Of a DNA stretch of 64,000 nt, positions 49,701 through 61,465 are shown one piece after another. This DNA is from Kwoniella bestiolae CBS 10118 (lineage: Eukaryota; Basidiomycota; Tremellomycetes; Tremellales; Cryptococcaceae). Location of the stretch: NCBI RefSeq assembly GCF_000512585.2, contig NC_089245.1:2046001-2110000 (forward strand). Reading direction: 5' to 3'. Within the stretch, counting starts at the first letter, position 1. The number at the start of each line of letters is the position of its first letter. Below the pieces are notes generated by a model, which saw nothing but the letters and a program-made list of their open reading frames with translations, did not search any database and was not told the DNA's origin. A program made the translations under genes and the position numbers.

Positions 49701-50115
49701 TTAACTTGGTTATCGTCCCTATACCACTGGGTCCGTTGCCTATTATCGTACGTGTAATAGAAGATGAAGTGGATGATCTGGGTCTGGAGAGGGATAGTTT
49801 CGATGTTGAGTGGTTGTTAGGCTGGGTTGAGGGTAGATCAAAATCTTCATCAAAATCTAAGAGTTCTTCTACATCCTCTCGCTTCTTCAACTTGATCGTT
49901 CCTTTGGTCACACCGGTATATGATTGACGAAGGGGCGAGGAAGTATGCTGTCGAGTATTGCTGTAAGACCGATGAGAGGTGGACGAGGTGGACGAAGAGG
50001 AGGGCGAGGTGGGTAGGGCGAAATGATGGGCGGAGGGGGACAGATCGAAAGATGGATCTTCCGTCCAGTCGTCGGAGGGGACGAATGCGCCTGCGGGTGG
50101 GGGGATGGGGGACAT
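46799..50115 (-). CDS. byr4: Byr4/Bfa1 two-component GAP subunit
   Basis: Byr4/Bfa1 pairs with the TBC protein Cdc16/Bub2 to form the GAP that holds the Spg1/Tem1 GTPase inactive at the spindle pole, controlling septation and mitotic exit. Exons 50115-47826, 47755-47576 and 47505-46799 give 1,058 residues. Most of the chain is Ser/Pro-rich and disordered. Family landmarks are TKGTIKLKKREDVEELLDFD near the N-terminus with a related KGTVKARALAIEKSWEADVD element downstream, RKPALIKHFG in the second exon, and two VVGDMxxxPxxxxW modules at the C-terminus (VVGDMTWNPSTLRWEG and IVGDMQFDPVQMKWVS). These are features of the Byr4/Bfa1 family. The C-terminal ~60 residues are highly charged (RERERKEEKRLWEIRNLAMK). 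Confidence 0.85.
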
Positions 50116-51014
50116 GCTGGATGGGATTGTAAGCGATATGTTGAGTTGAATCTGATAGGATTAGGATGATGTGCGGAAAAGGTCGTTTCGATGTTTGAAC
50201 CCAATTGATGGTAAGAGTATCGCTGTCTGTGCGATCCGTTACTACTGCAGGAACGGTATAAACTTGTTACCTCGTCATTTGATAATAGAGTACAGCGTTT
50301 CTTCCAGCCTTGAGCATTGATGTGAGATCTAGAGATGGTGGATAGTCATGTCGATGATAGTGAGGTGTATGCATATATACAATCGAAGTGAGAATAGTCG
50401 TTGTTGTTGGTTGTTCTGCCAAGTTACCTTGTCTTGTTGTTTCAACGCGTCAAGTGAAACAACCCAATCACCTCGTTACGTAATTAACACACAAAGTGGC
50501 GAATGCAGTACCATTGTACATACAGCACGCTACTGGACGGGACTGGCTGTAGCGCTTTTCTCTTGATTCACGGATAGATACTATTTACTCTTGGGTGAGC
50601 TCGAATCCGTGCGCGTGACAAATAAAGACAAAGAGAGATAGCTTCCAGCTGGGAACTGGCAGGAGCAACCTGAATATATGACTTCCAAGCCAAGATGCAA
50701 ACTGGTATCTGTTGTCGTGCGATATCAAATCACATGTTTTGAGGGTTTGTCCGGGGCGCATACCAGAGAGAAGGAGGAGCGAATGGACGGAAGGGGTAGG
50801 AGGCTGAGAGGCGGGGATGTATAAAGTAGGATGAGGTACAGACCAGTTGTCAGAGTTCGAGTTGTGTCTCACTTTCTTCATTGGTGACGGGCGGACGGCT
50901 CTCGTGATGTCATCGAAAAGATGACCTTCATCTCACTTGTCAATCCGTCTGGCATTGTTTTCTTACAACATCCGTTCGATTTTGACTATTATCTTTCATC
51001 TGAGGGATAGCATA
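50116..51014. promoter_or_regulatory. Divergent region between BYR4 and the LURP-one-related pair
   Basis: About 0.9 kb separates the BYR4 ATG from the first LURP-one-related start. I see no further copy of the LURP-one repeat unit and no supported gene here. Confidence 0.5.
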
Positions 51015-52002
51015 ATGAGACAATTGCACATCGACGAGTGGCAATCAACCGTGTTGAGTCAACCCGTAGGACTCGACTTGCAACGGTACTTTGACAGATC
51101 GACCAGTTTGAAGATACATAAGAATTGGTCGTTTAGCGGTGTGAGTCTGAGTCGTCCTGTCCTTGGCGCCTTTCTTATGCTTGCTAGTTTTAATCATACG
51201 GTATACTCAGCAAGATTACACAATCAAGGATGAGGATGGGAACGTTCTTTTGAAAAGTCACGGTACGATATCCGTATTTCGCCAGTACATTATCAGTAAG
51301 TCTACGCTCAATCTCACTTTCCAGATATCCTAGGAACCAAACGCGTACAGTACCACCATCGACCATTTGGCCTGGCCTGATATCCTTCATGCGTGGCTCT
51401 CGCTGGTCCTAGCACTAACACGGAAATTACCGATCCATCCAGTAATGAACTATTTGAATGAATTCGTCTTCTGCCAGAACGGACATTCAACGTCTATACA
51501 CCGCATTGTCGAGAAAAGGTGTTCGAGGTTAGTACAGAATACAATTTCAGTCCCGAACCTCGTGAGACATCTTCCTCATCATTCAATCACAGCATGTTGT
51601 TAATTGCCTTACCTTCATAGACGAGCAAGGCAGGATGGGATCCAGAACTCGGTTCCAAGATTGTTTGACAGGTATGAACAAGCAGATAGTTGTAGATTGG
51701 AATGAGATATGCAAGAAGAGGGGTTTGATAAGTCTTCGGGACGATTGCAGACATGATGGGACGAATGATAAGATGTATGGTAAAGGTGTACCTATAGGTT
51801 GGTTGAACGATTATGAAACGTCATTTGATATTGTCCATGTGAGTTGAGAGATTTCGTTCACCCTTTCCCCCATCTGGTCAGATAGGTATTGACCTCTCCC
51901 TTCGGCCTGGAAACAGCCACAAATACTGTAGATATGACAGCGAATGTCGATTACGCCCTTCTGGAACTCACTGCCATCTGTAGTGAATCCCTGACTGAAT
52001 GA
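51015..52002 (+). pseudogene. LURP-one-related gene, upstream tandem copy, broken in exon 3
   Basis: This copy parallels the intact downstream gene exon by exon: exon 1 51015-51140 (ends NWSFSG), exon 2 51211-51295 (QDYTIKDEDGNVLLKSHG), exon 3 about 51413-51527, exon 4 51621-51838 (GSRTRFQDCLTG, KMYGKGVPIGWL) and exon 5 51886-52002 (NVDYALLELTAICSE). Exons 1, 2, 4 and 5 keep phases identical to the intact gene. Exon 3 does not. Its length (115 nt against 120) shifts the frame by one, and the frame homologous to the other copy has a TGA at 51459-51461 where the intact gene reads a Cys codon. The homologous remnant RTFNVYTPHC...EKVFE follows. So the gene is probably inactive or needs unusual splicing; a sequencing error alone would have to explain both faults. 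Confidence 0.65.
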
Positions 52003-52234
52003 TCATTGTATATCGCATGCATCCAAGCTGGAAAGGATATGTGGTGACTTACGTACTGTCCATGTCTCACAATTATGAATATTCATCAGTTATCTCTGCC
52101 GAAGCGGGACTCCAAAGATATGCTACATCGCGTCATGAGTATCATTCAGTGGATTATCAGCGTACATGATGCCTTCGTCAAATGGTACTCGTTCGTACAA
52201 TGCGTTTTGACTTGTAGTTGTGTTCGAAGGCAGA

Positions 52235-53148
52235 ATGGATCCAGAAGATATCGAAAACCTAGCTGTCCTTGATCAAGCCGTGGGACTGGATCCTCAATAC
52301 TGTGTTGATCGACCTATGGTTCTAAGTCTGGAGAAACAATGGTCGTTCAGTGGTGTAAGTAAATATAAGCCAGCACAGTTTGTCAAAGTACACTGATCAC
52401 GATTCGCGGTCAATCGAAACCCGAAGCAAGACCACATCATCAGAGATCAAGATGGGAAAATACTCATGAAAAGTGATGGCAGTGCGTTTGAAATTGATCG
52501 TGACTGGATTAGTACGTGTCATCATTGGGCATATGCTTGAAACTTGTATTTGCCAACGCTGACAGTGGTCGTCTCCAGGCTTTACCGACAACCTCGATCG
52601 AGAGATATTCAGATGTCTTCGTATCTATCCTAAATCGCAATTTGACGTATTCGTGCCGCATTCTCTTCAAAAGGTATTTGAGATCGACCTGATGTTCGGT
52701 ATGAATCGTATGTCTTGGTCTTATCTTTTCTATCCACCACCACCCTTCCAAGCGCTCATGTTTACGGTCGACCGTTCAAATAGACGGAGGTAAAGGTAGC
52801 GCCGGATCGAGAACACGATTCAAAGATCATCTCACAGGTGTCGATAAGGAGATAGTCATCAATTGGGATACCATAGCCAGGAGAAGGGGTATGATATATC
52901 TACGAGATGATGTAGGACACGAGGGGAGGAATGAGAAGATGTACGGGAAGGGTGTACCAATAGGTTATTTGGGTGATTTCGATAGAGGAGATGATGTGAG
53001 TTTGTTGTCGTCCCCTGATCTTATATCACGAGATATCTCATGACTGATCTCTGTTGGTCCTTTCCTATAGCAACGACTGGAATTGACCCCCAAGATCGAT
53101 TATGCCCTTGTAGCTATCACTGCGATCTGTAGTAAATATCTGAATTAG
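52235..53148 (+). CDS. LURP-one-related (LOR, tubby C-like fold) protein, intact tandem copy
   Basis: This is a member of the LURP-one-related family, which has a tubby/phospholipid-scramblase-like beta-barrel with a buried C-terminal helix; fungal roles are unknown. Exons 52235-52354, 52427-52511, 52579-52698, 52784-52995 and 53071-53148 give 204 residues, the usual single-domain length. Landmarks are HIIRDQDGKILMKSDG (strand-turn with Asp-Gly), CLRIYPKSQFDVFVP, and the family's closing helix KIDYALVAITAIC. The first exon begins MDPEDIENLAVLDQAVGLD, parallel to the upstream copy (SQPVGLDLQRYFD). All splice sites are canonical and the frame is open, in contrast to the neighbour 5' of it. Confidence 0.82.
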
Positions 53149-55149
53149 CTGGACGTTGTACTGTTTGTACCCAGTGAAGAGTACTGTATATAAAATGCCA
53201 CATCATGTTGTGAATTACCACTACCATTACCTAAACCGGTGCAACCACCATCACGATCTGATTCCGTTGTTTTTCCGGTGTTTGTTTTATGATCCTCCGC
53301 GGCCGAAGATGGCAACTTTCTTTGCGTTGTATCACAATCCCCTCATACTAGACTGTATGTAGCTGGGGAAGAGAACCCATTGCCGTAGTGTGGGCATGGG
53401 TATCAGCGATCGAGTTGTTGACGCTAGCAGTGGTAGAGAGACATCTCATTCGCACATACGTCAAATGCCAAAAGAAAAGCAAAAATGCCCCGCTGTAGGT
53501 CCCCCGCTGGACTGTACGGCAATGGCATTATGGGTCGATCCACTATGCTCTGCTCAGAAGAGAAGACCATTCCGTAGTTGAGAGTGCTACTTCTGTACAG
53601 CCTCTCATACCACCTCGCAGAGCTGAGTCGTATGCCAGCGAAGTCATTGTGATCTAGTACACCTAAACAGTACTCACTCGTACGGTAGATGCAGCACAGT
53701 AATGTACATATCGTCTCACCCTCATCTCGCTTGTCTTCACGTCCAGCAGTTAACCCATATCCCGAATTTCCCGGTCAAGTAACATGTAATACATAGCTCA
53801 CACATAAACAAGCTTACAAACCCATCTATCTCCAAACAACGTAATAACCACAAACCTTCGGATATACCACCTGCAGGTCATAAAATTTTGCTGCATCTCT
53901 TTATTTCCCTATGGGGCCCTGGCGGCAAGGGAGAAGAAGACGTATTTGGGTTGGTTTTGCGCCCCATTATTCTATATACATAGTTCATCATCCGTCATAA
54001 GATTTGCATCTACCGGTATCTTTGGTGTTTGTTGTTTGTTTCTCATTTGCATCTGCATTGCTATACGACCTTATCATCACTTGCAATTATCAACGAATCG
54101 ACCGCGGGACCACCTCGACTCGCACCATACGCTGTGTATATAAACCCCAAGCATCTACTCCATCTCGCGGTACTCCCGATCGCGTGCTTTGTCGACGTGG
54201 GTTATTCATCATCATACCACCTACTACCTCGAAAATCAAATTTTCAAGTACAATCATCTCTTTTACAAAGATCGACCGGGTTCAATTGTATAGAATCGTA
54301 AGCTACGACCAGAGGATATCGCACTGAGAGGTGAGTCATGCATGGATGTATGGGAATCAGAATTGATCGAATGGAAAGAAAAGAGAGAGAGAGAGATAAG
54401 CCATTTCGGGTAGTTTTTTTTTCAAACGTGCGGAATTGACTCTTGAACTCTTGGGCTGCACTGTAAACTGTGTTTTTTTTACCCTTAAACACACCAAATC
54501 ACATACTATATCCGCCGTATATACTCCCATTCACTCATCCACTTATTCTCTTTTTCTTTTTCCTTATCTTTCTCTCCTTGCCATCGTCAATTCATCCATC
54601 CATTACTCCATACATACATCTACCCAAACAGCATCCACTCAGTCACGAGGGAGCGATAACTGCATAAGGTGAGAGAAGAGTCATACAGTGCAGATGGATG
54701 GGTGGATGCGTCCTTATCTCTTTTCTATAATCCTTTTTACTGTTCCCGATTGATTGGCAGTCGTACTTCCCCCGCTGTGCCCCTCATTCACCGTTGTATG
54801 CTAGTCGTTTCATCCTTTGATCCATGATAGAATTACATTACTTATCCATCCATTTATACACCTTTTCTTCTCCCTCTAACCTCAATCAGAACAGGGATTA
54901 ATGCTGACTGGTCACTACCACTCAAACAGAAAAACAAACTTTTTTCATCGACGACCCACCTCGCTTAGTTAAACCCATCTATTGATTACGCGTTTCTCAA
55001 TAGACATCCTCCCTATCGACATCCATCCATCCATCTCTTCCTCATAAACCTTCTAAACAATCCAAGCAAAGCATCACATACCATTGGTTACGACCTAGAG
55101 AATTATTCCCGGCTCATAGCCTATCCAACCATCACCACTCATCGTCAAC
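53149..55149. promoter_or_regulatory. Long upstream region and leader of the MIG1/CreA gene
   Basis: About 2 kb precede the MIG1-type gene. The last ~900 bp are CT-rich and CATC-rich with several GTGAG-type donors (54331, 54669) and AG acceptors, so a long, spliced 5' leader is plausible. Open frames (53946-54672) are low-complexity and unsupported as proteins. Confidence 0.45.
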
Positions 55150-57585
55150 ATGCCAGACGGTCTCCCCCCTACCATCGAATCGGCCTCTTCGGAGCAACCC
55201 AAACCCAGTGTCACCTCTTCCAACCCTCTCGGTCTACCTACCCCCGTGCCCGATCCCATCACAGGTAGGTTAGACCCAAATGATCCAACTGTCAAAGCTT
55301 TGACGGAGGCGGCGTTGAACATGGATAAGAGCAAGATCCCTAGACCCTATAAATGCCCTCTGTGTGATAGAGCTTTCTATAGATTGGAGCACCAGGTGAG
55401 TATCGTCTCTATCTCTACATTATTGGGAGAGAAAAGAAAGACATCAAAAAATCCGTGGGAAGACAAATGCTGATATTTGCACTAACAAACTCAGACACGA
55501 CACATTCGTACGCACACTGGAGAGAAGCCTCACGCTTGTACACATCCAGGCTGTGATAAACGTTTCTCACGTTCAGACGAATTGACACGACATGCTCGTA
55601 TCCACTTGCCTCCTGCTCATGAGAATGGTGCACACAAAGGAAAATCCAAATACGAGGACGACGTGAGTTTGGATTGATCCACCATTTCGCTCAATCTTAC
55701 TGACTCGTCATACCTCGATCTTCAGCATGATCACGACGATCCCCGTGGACACCACCTCCCCCATCTTGGTCCTTCGTATAACATGGATCTCGAAAGACAT
55801 GGTTACCCCTACAACCTCCACTCTCTTCAGATGGGCGCTACCAGCGGTGGGATCAGTGATATTTCAGCTCTCGCTGCAGCCGCTTCAGATCAATTGATCG
55901 AATTAGAAAGACACGAAGCGTTCAGACGAGCAGAGTGGGAATTGCGACATCGACAAATCGCAGGCGCTAGGAAATCGAATGGCAACTCACCTGTCGGTAC
56001 ACCTGGTTCAGCACCCGCAGCACCATACGGTTTCTCCAACGAAAGAGAACGATTATCATTATCCGGTGTTCCTGCTCCGGGAGGTGGTACGCTGGTATAT
56101 CCAGTTTCGGCTCCTCAACCCGCCAACGGCAACCAACCTGCCGTTCCAGCTGGTACACTTGCCGATCCCACGTACCTTGTCCCACCATCATGCTGTCACG
56201 AAGAATGCCATAAGTCGTACAGAAAGCGATTGAAGGTGGCGAAACAGACGCAAGCATGTCCCAATTGTCTCACCATGACGCATAACGGTACTTCGCTCGG
56301 GGCAGGTGGAGCAGGCGGTGCAGGTCAAGGCGGCGGAAACAGTGGTGGGGATAGTCATCATTCGAGCAGTTCGAATACACCCAAAGATCGATCCACACAT
56401 AACTCGTCGGAAGATTTGACCAAATTTGCTGGGGGAGCTGCCCCTGGAGGATCGAACTACCATTTGAACTCTGCTACTTTGACTCAAGAACTCGCAGCAT
56501 TGCAATTCCAACATCTCCAAGCTCTTCAAAGACAACGACAAGGTCTACCGCATTCTCACTCTCAATCACCTCACGGATCGTTCTCTCAATCTTATCCTCA
56601 CTCCCATGGGATAAATAAACCCCACGCTATACCCATCCCCGCTCAAGGGCACCTCCGACCATATACTCTAGATCTGAACGCTCATCGTGGGTTGGCTTCG
56701 GCTCACGTATCAGCCGCACCTTCGCCAGCGTCAAGTGATGATTCAGACGATGAACCGATGAACGAGATCATGCCTCAAGCTCATATGGAGTTCACGCCTG
56801 CCACATCACCTGTGCTATCGAGCATGAGGCAGATGTCTCTCTGGCAAGGAAAAGCCATCACCGCCCCCACGTCCAGAGCGACTAGCCCGGTCCTACATTC
56901 CAGAGGACCTTCCAGACCTGGATCACCGGTCGAAGGACACTCGGCCAATTCAGGTAGACATGGTCATACTTCTCATTCAGCTCGTGATGCCAAGAATCGA
57001 TCACATCCTTATACGTCATTACATTACTCCAACCCCAACTCACCTCATTTCCCACCTGCTTCAAACAATACCAAACATCACCGAATGTCACCACCGAAAC
57101 TACACCGAACGTTAAGCTCAGATGGGAATGGGCGATACCACCAATTCCAAAACTCGCAACAGCAGAAACAGAGCGTCCAAGATATCCTGAATGGACCGTC
57201 CATCCTCCCCCCACCAGTCGATAGGATGTTACCTCCACCATCGAACAGCTCTTTCACCTCCAGTGTACCATCAGTCAGTTACTCTCAACCCACCTCCCGA
57301 TCCCATTCCCCAGCTACTTCCCGAGCATCTTCGCCTGTGCACTCGACCCACGCGGCAGCTCAACCCCACATCATCCACGGGGTGAGAGCCGCGTTCGGCA
57401 TGACACCCATCTCAGCGTCCAACTCGCCCAACACGAAGGAATCGAAGATCGCCCAGTCGTACTCCCCTCCTCACAAATTGGCGCCTATGGGGATGTCAAT
57501 CCATGAGACCGTGAGATTACCCAGCTTGAGCAGGGGGAACTCGCCTGTGCATTTTGGAATGGAGGTGGATGGAGGGCAGGCCTGA
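55150..57585 (+). CDS. MIG1: C2H2 zinc-finger carbon catabolite repressor, Mig1/CreA type
   Basis: This is a DNA-binding repressor of the Mig1/CreA family that represses alternative-carbon genes when glucose is present. Exons 55150-55395, 55495-55662 and 55726-57585 give 757 residues. Two C2H2 fingers lie at about residues 72-125: [20 protein letters not shown] then [20 protein letters not shown], then SRSDELTRHARIH. The [20 protein letters not shown] and RSDELTRHxRIH helices are those that read SYGGGG (GC-box-like) sites in CreA/Mig1. An intron splits the first finger at Gln82. The long C-terminus is Ser/Pro/His-rich with repeated SPVHS / RSHSPATSRASSP-like motifs, probably phosphorylated regulatory sites. 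An unusual CCHEECHKSYRKRLKVAKQT ... CPNC cluster (about residues 230-260) sits between fingers and tail. Confidence 0.92.
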
Positions 57586-58471
57586 CAGATGAAGGATGGG
57601 AGGGAGAGGAGGGTGAGTTGGGAGGATGGATTTGAAGGATATCAGATGAGATGAGCATGTAGTTGGAGGTGGGAATGGACAATATAGATGGTGTGTTTGT
57701 GCTGGGTATCAGTCATGTCGCAATGAAACGTCAGCTCGGATGAGATCAATTCGCTTCTCCCTTTAGCTTTTCAGTCTATATATCTATAGTGATTGTCTTT
57801 TACTCTTTTGTTCTTTTGGTGTTTTCCAGTATATATACGATTTCGTTTCTTACCGATAAGTAAAATAAATATAGATGGGTTTCATATGACATGTATCATC
57901 ATTCAAGTTACTACGCTACTCGCTGCTTGCTGAATGCTGTCCATCAGTGATTGGGTCAATGATTTCACTTGAAGCGAGTGTCAGAATGTCAACCGTCTGA
58001 AGTACGATAGAGCAATGTATGAAATGACTAGTTCTACGCTGCCTTGTGCTGCACTAGCAGATGTCAGACCCAAGAATCTGCTGAGATCGCACAATGATAC
58101 CCTGTCATTGGTGATATGGGTGTTGGAGCCTCACAATGCCAAGTATCAACGGAAATTAGTAATCAGTAATCAGTGTACCTGTGGATCTAGAACACCGATA
58201 CAAAGAGAGCAGAGCGGACAAAAGTAGCTCGGAAGGCTCATGATTGATCTGTATCACCTGGAACATCTGGTCTAAACGCATACAGTACATGGTATTTATC
58301 GATTTGGGTTGTACTTTGTATCTTGACTGTAATCACATGTCTTCTCTCATATATTACTAGATGCACTACCCTTCTACAGAGTTGGGCGGGAGTATCTCTT
58401 GGTTTTGAAGTTTGAGGGGGTGTTTGGATTAGGTGATATTTATGTGGAATGGGGAAGATGAAAGACGTCGT
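57586..58471. other. Convergent 3' region between MIG1 and SME1
   Basis: It lies between two convergent stops and contains T-rich sequence with TATATATA near 57777 and 57829 and no supported gene. Confidence 0.5.
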
Positions 58472-59222
58472 TTATCCTTGTGTTGGTTGGATGAGCGTTA
58501 TGTTATCTCCTTTCAGGAGGATTCGACCTGTAGATGTTCATGCTTTATCAGCTGGACGTTCTTCCCTCCTATATGATTTATCGATCTCTAGCGTGAAAAT
58601 GACTAGATGGAAAAGATAGGAACGGAGCGAATTGGAGGAACCCAACTCACCCAGCTCCCTACGTGATTTTGGTTCTTGGCCTGGTTTGGTTGCGCAGTCG
58701 TCTACTTCCTCGGCATCGTCAAGTACCTATATAGCGGTGAGATGGATGATATCGGTCAGGTCAATTCTTCTTTTACATTTTCATCTGTGGGATGTGGACG
58801 TAAACGTACGAGATTCATGAACTCATCGAAACCCTATATCATCAATATTGAATCAGCATTTACCCCGTGGCGTGAGGACTCTTGAGAGGATAAATAGGAT
58901 TGGTCCTGTGGTATGAGATATAAGGGGATCAATCACTCACGATGATATAAGCCTCGATCCTGAAACTGTTGTTATCGAATAACCAAATGGTCGTTCGTGT
59001 GTGCTAAAGATAGCGACACATCAGCTACAACCTTCTCCGATTTGATATTATTCGAAATTGTATCAGCTCACTTTCTGGAGGTGTGAGAAGATGATGTTGA
59101 TGGGCTAATAGATGAACAGTCATATCAGCTATATCTCTTCACATGACACGACACAGGAGACAAGAAGGAACAAAGCTCGTAGACGTTGTACTTACCTGTA
59201 CCATCACTTTTCTACCGGACAT
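58472..59222 (-). CDS. SME1: Small nuclear ribonucleoprotein Sm E, six small exons
   Basis: SmE is one of seven Sm proteins ringing the U1, U2, U4 and U5 snRNAs. The gene is split into tiny exons: 59222-59196, 59104-59072, 59003-58941, 58833-58810, 58726-58651 and 58527-58472, giving 92 residues, the exact family length. In order they encode MSGRKVMVQ, PINIIFSHLQK, HTRTTIWLFDNNSFRIEAYI, GFDEFMNL, VLDDAEEVDDCATKPGQEPK, and GRILLKGDNITLIQPTQG. This reproduces the Sm1 motif (W-L-x, R-I-E-x-x-I-I-GFDEFMN-VLDDAEE) and the Sm2 motif (GRILLKGDNITLI). Exons 1, 2 and 4 are only 27, 33 and 24 nt. Every internal boundary has a GT donor and an AG acceptor. Confidence 0.95.
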
Positions 59223-59626
59223 TGTGAATCGATATTCTACTTTATGCTTGTTTATCTGCCCGCTAGGCTGTAAGTGATCGTATATGAGATGGGTATATAT
59301 CGATAGGATATCGCAGAATGCTTGATAGTTGAATGTTGTTGAGGATGTTCGATATCAGCACAAGAACAGAGAGAACACAAGGAAAGGAAACATATATCAT
59401 CGACGGAATCAAATCCACCCCTCCTGGATAAATTACCATAAATGGGGACCCAAGATATTCTACGGTGAGGACTTTGGATAACACGTGGTTGTCACATGGT
59501 AGACCTCAGCATAGGTGTCCTTGTCAGACTCGGGTCCAAGTAACATAGTCAAAAGTCTGGAAAAGTCAAAATCATCCTCATCTTAACACACCTCACCCTC
59601 ACTCCTCTCAGTCACCCTCTCCCACC
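59223..59626. promoter_or_regulatory. Divergent promoter region SME1/THR1
   Basis: A 404-bp region between divergent starts must serve both genes. A CT-rich leader (59577-59626) precedes THR1. No firm binding-site call is made. Confidence 0.55.
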
Positions 59627-60924
59627 ATGTCCTCCTCCTCGAAGACCTACAGGATCAACGTCCCCTGCACCTCCGCCAACATCGGTCCAGGATTCGACGT
59701 CTGCGGTATCGCCCTGTCCAAATCACTCTCCCTAAAAGTCACCATCCCTTCTTCCTCCTCGTCTTCGGACCAGACCTTACCAGTAATCAAATACACAGGT
59801 CTAGACTCAGAAAATGTCCCATTATCGCCTTACAAGAATCTCTTAACCAGAGTCGCACTCTACGTCCTCCGTTCGCACGGGATCAACTCCTTCCCAGGCG
59901 GTGTAATTATCGAAGCTCATAATGAGATCCCCTTCGGACGAGGTCTGGGCTCATCAGGAGCAGCAGTAATTGCCGGTGTCCTCCTTGGAGATCTATTGGG
60001 TGGACTGAAATTGAGTAAAGGGAGATTATTAGATTTTGCTTTAATGGTGGAAAGACATCCCGATAATGTCACTGCAGCATTGATGGGCGGGTTTGTGGGA
60101 AGCTATCTAAGGGAATTATCACCCGAGGATATGTCTGCTGCTTCTATCCCCTTGGCGGAGGTGTTACCTGAGTACCCACCTGATGCGGGACCCGATTGGG
60201 GGAAGGACCCGCCCCTCCCACCTAATGGGATTGGACATTTCGTTAGGTTTGGTTGGGCGAAGGAGATAAAGGCTATAGCTGTTAGTCCGAGGTTCGAGTT
60301 GGCTACTGCTAAGGCTAGGGGGGTTTTGCCGGATAGTTATACGAGGAAGGACCTGGTGAGTCGTTGTTGATCAGACCATGTCCTCATGCTATCCTCCCTG
60401 ACCAAAACGGATTCTCAATCATGGATCTAATCTCGTTCTTATGAATAATGGCTGACATTCATAACCCCCTCTCTGCCCTCTCGCAGATATTCAACCTCCA
60501 GCGACTCGCCGTGCTCACCACAGCATTGGCCAGATCCCCACCTGATCCTGATCTCATATACGATGCGATGGGCGACAGGGTGCATCAACCATACCGAATG
60601 ACCCTTGTGAGTTTTGTACACACTCGATCCACAAACTATATAATTCTTCGAGTTAGATCGACACAACCATACATTGCTGATCGCTGATACCGACCATAGA
60701 TTCCCGGTCTCCCGAAAATCCTTACCGAACTCACACCCACCTCTCACCCTGGTTTATTAGGTATCTGTCTCTCCGGAGCGGGACCCACAATCTTAGCACT
60801 GGCCACACACAACTTTGATTCGATAGCTGCTGAGATAGAGAAGATATTCAAGAGCGAGGGAGTGGAGGTAGATTGGAGTTTGTTGGAGGTGGATGAGAGG
60901 GGAAGTACGGTTGAGGAGATGTAG
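59627..60924 (+). CDS. THR1: Homoserine kinase
   Basis: Homoserine kinase phosphorylates homoserine with ATP in threonine biosynthesis. Exons 59627-60355, 60487-60606 and 60700-60924 give 357 residues, normal for the fungal enzyme. GHMP-kinase motifs are in order: an N-terminal VPCTSANIGPGFDVCGIAL (motif 1), the ATP-binding EIPFGRGLGSSGAAVIAGVL (motif 2, Pro-x-x-x-Gly-Leu-Gly-Ser-Ser), VERHPDNVTAALMGGFVGS, and the C-terminal GICLSGAGPTILAL (motif 3). The start is the first ATG after a CT-rich leader and matches the usual short N-terminus. Predicted cytosolic. Confidence 0.97.
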
Positions 60925-61465
60925 AGGAAAAAGAGTGAGTGGTCATGCGACGAGCGAGATGGATGAGTTCGCGTCAATATGAGCTGACAGTCGTGTTTGC
61001 TTGACAGTTGAAATGATGTATTTGAAAGAAGATGGGATTAGAACAGCTAGAATTCGCATGGTAGAGATAATACTTATCAATGCATTGCATCACGAGCATA
61101 TGTCAACTGATCACAGCCTGTGCTCCTGATCCATCCACTTGGGCTTGTTCGGTGCCAATTACTGACAGGATGAAATGTGTTTTGGTTCCTCGTACTGAGT
61201 TGTCCCCTCGCTAGGCTAGGATATTCGTGCGCTGAGGAAGGACGATCAAAGGATGTTTGTCAGTGTGTGGGTGTGCGAGTGGGTCAATGCGATATCAGGA
61301 ACGCGATGAACAAATAAAACAAACAAACACACAGACAAACAGAAAGATAAACAGAGACATGAGCTTGAAAAGTGAGAAACATCACTTGATATATGATCTC
61401 TTTTCTGTTGACTGTTCGTCATTATCACCTTTTTCCTACCCACATCGCCCGTCATCACCGCCAAC
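60925..61465. other. Intergenic region between THR1 and the PUA/ASCH-like gene
   Basis: This is 3' sequence of THR1 followed by the leader of the next gene, with an AAACAAACAAACACACAGAC-type A/C tract at about 61317-61340. No gene is supported. Confidence 0.5.

Noticed and set aside
54029..54672. Overlapping frames upstream of the MIG1-type gene
   Set aside because: Low-complexity translation of CT-rich leader DNA without motif support.
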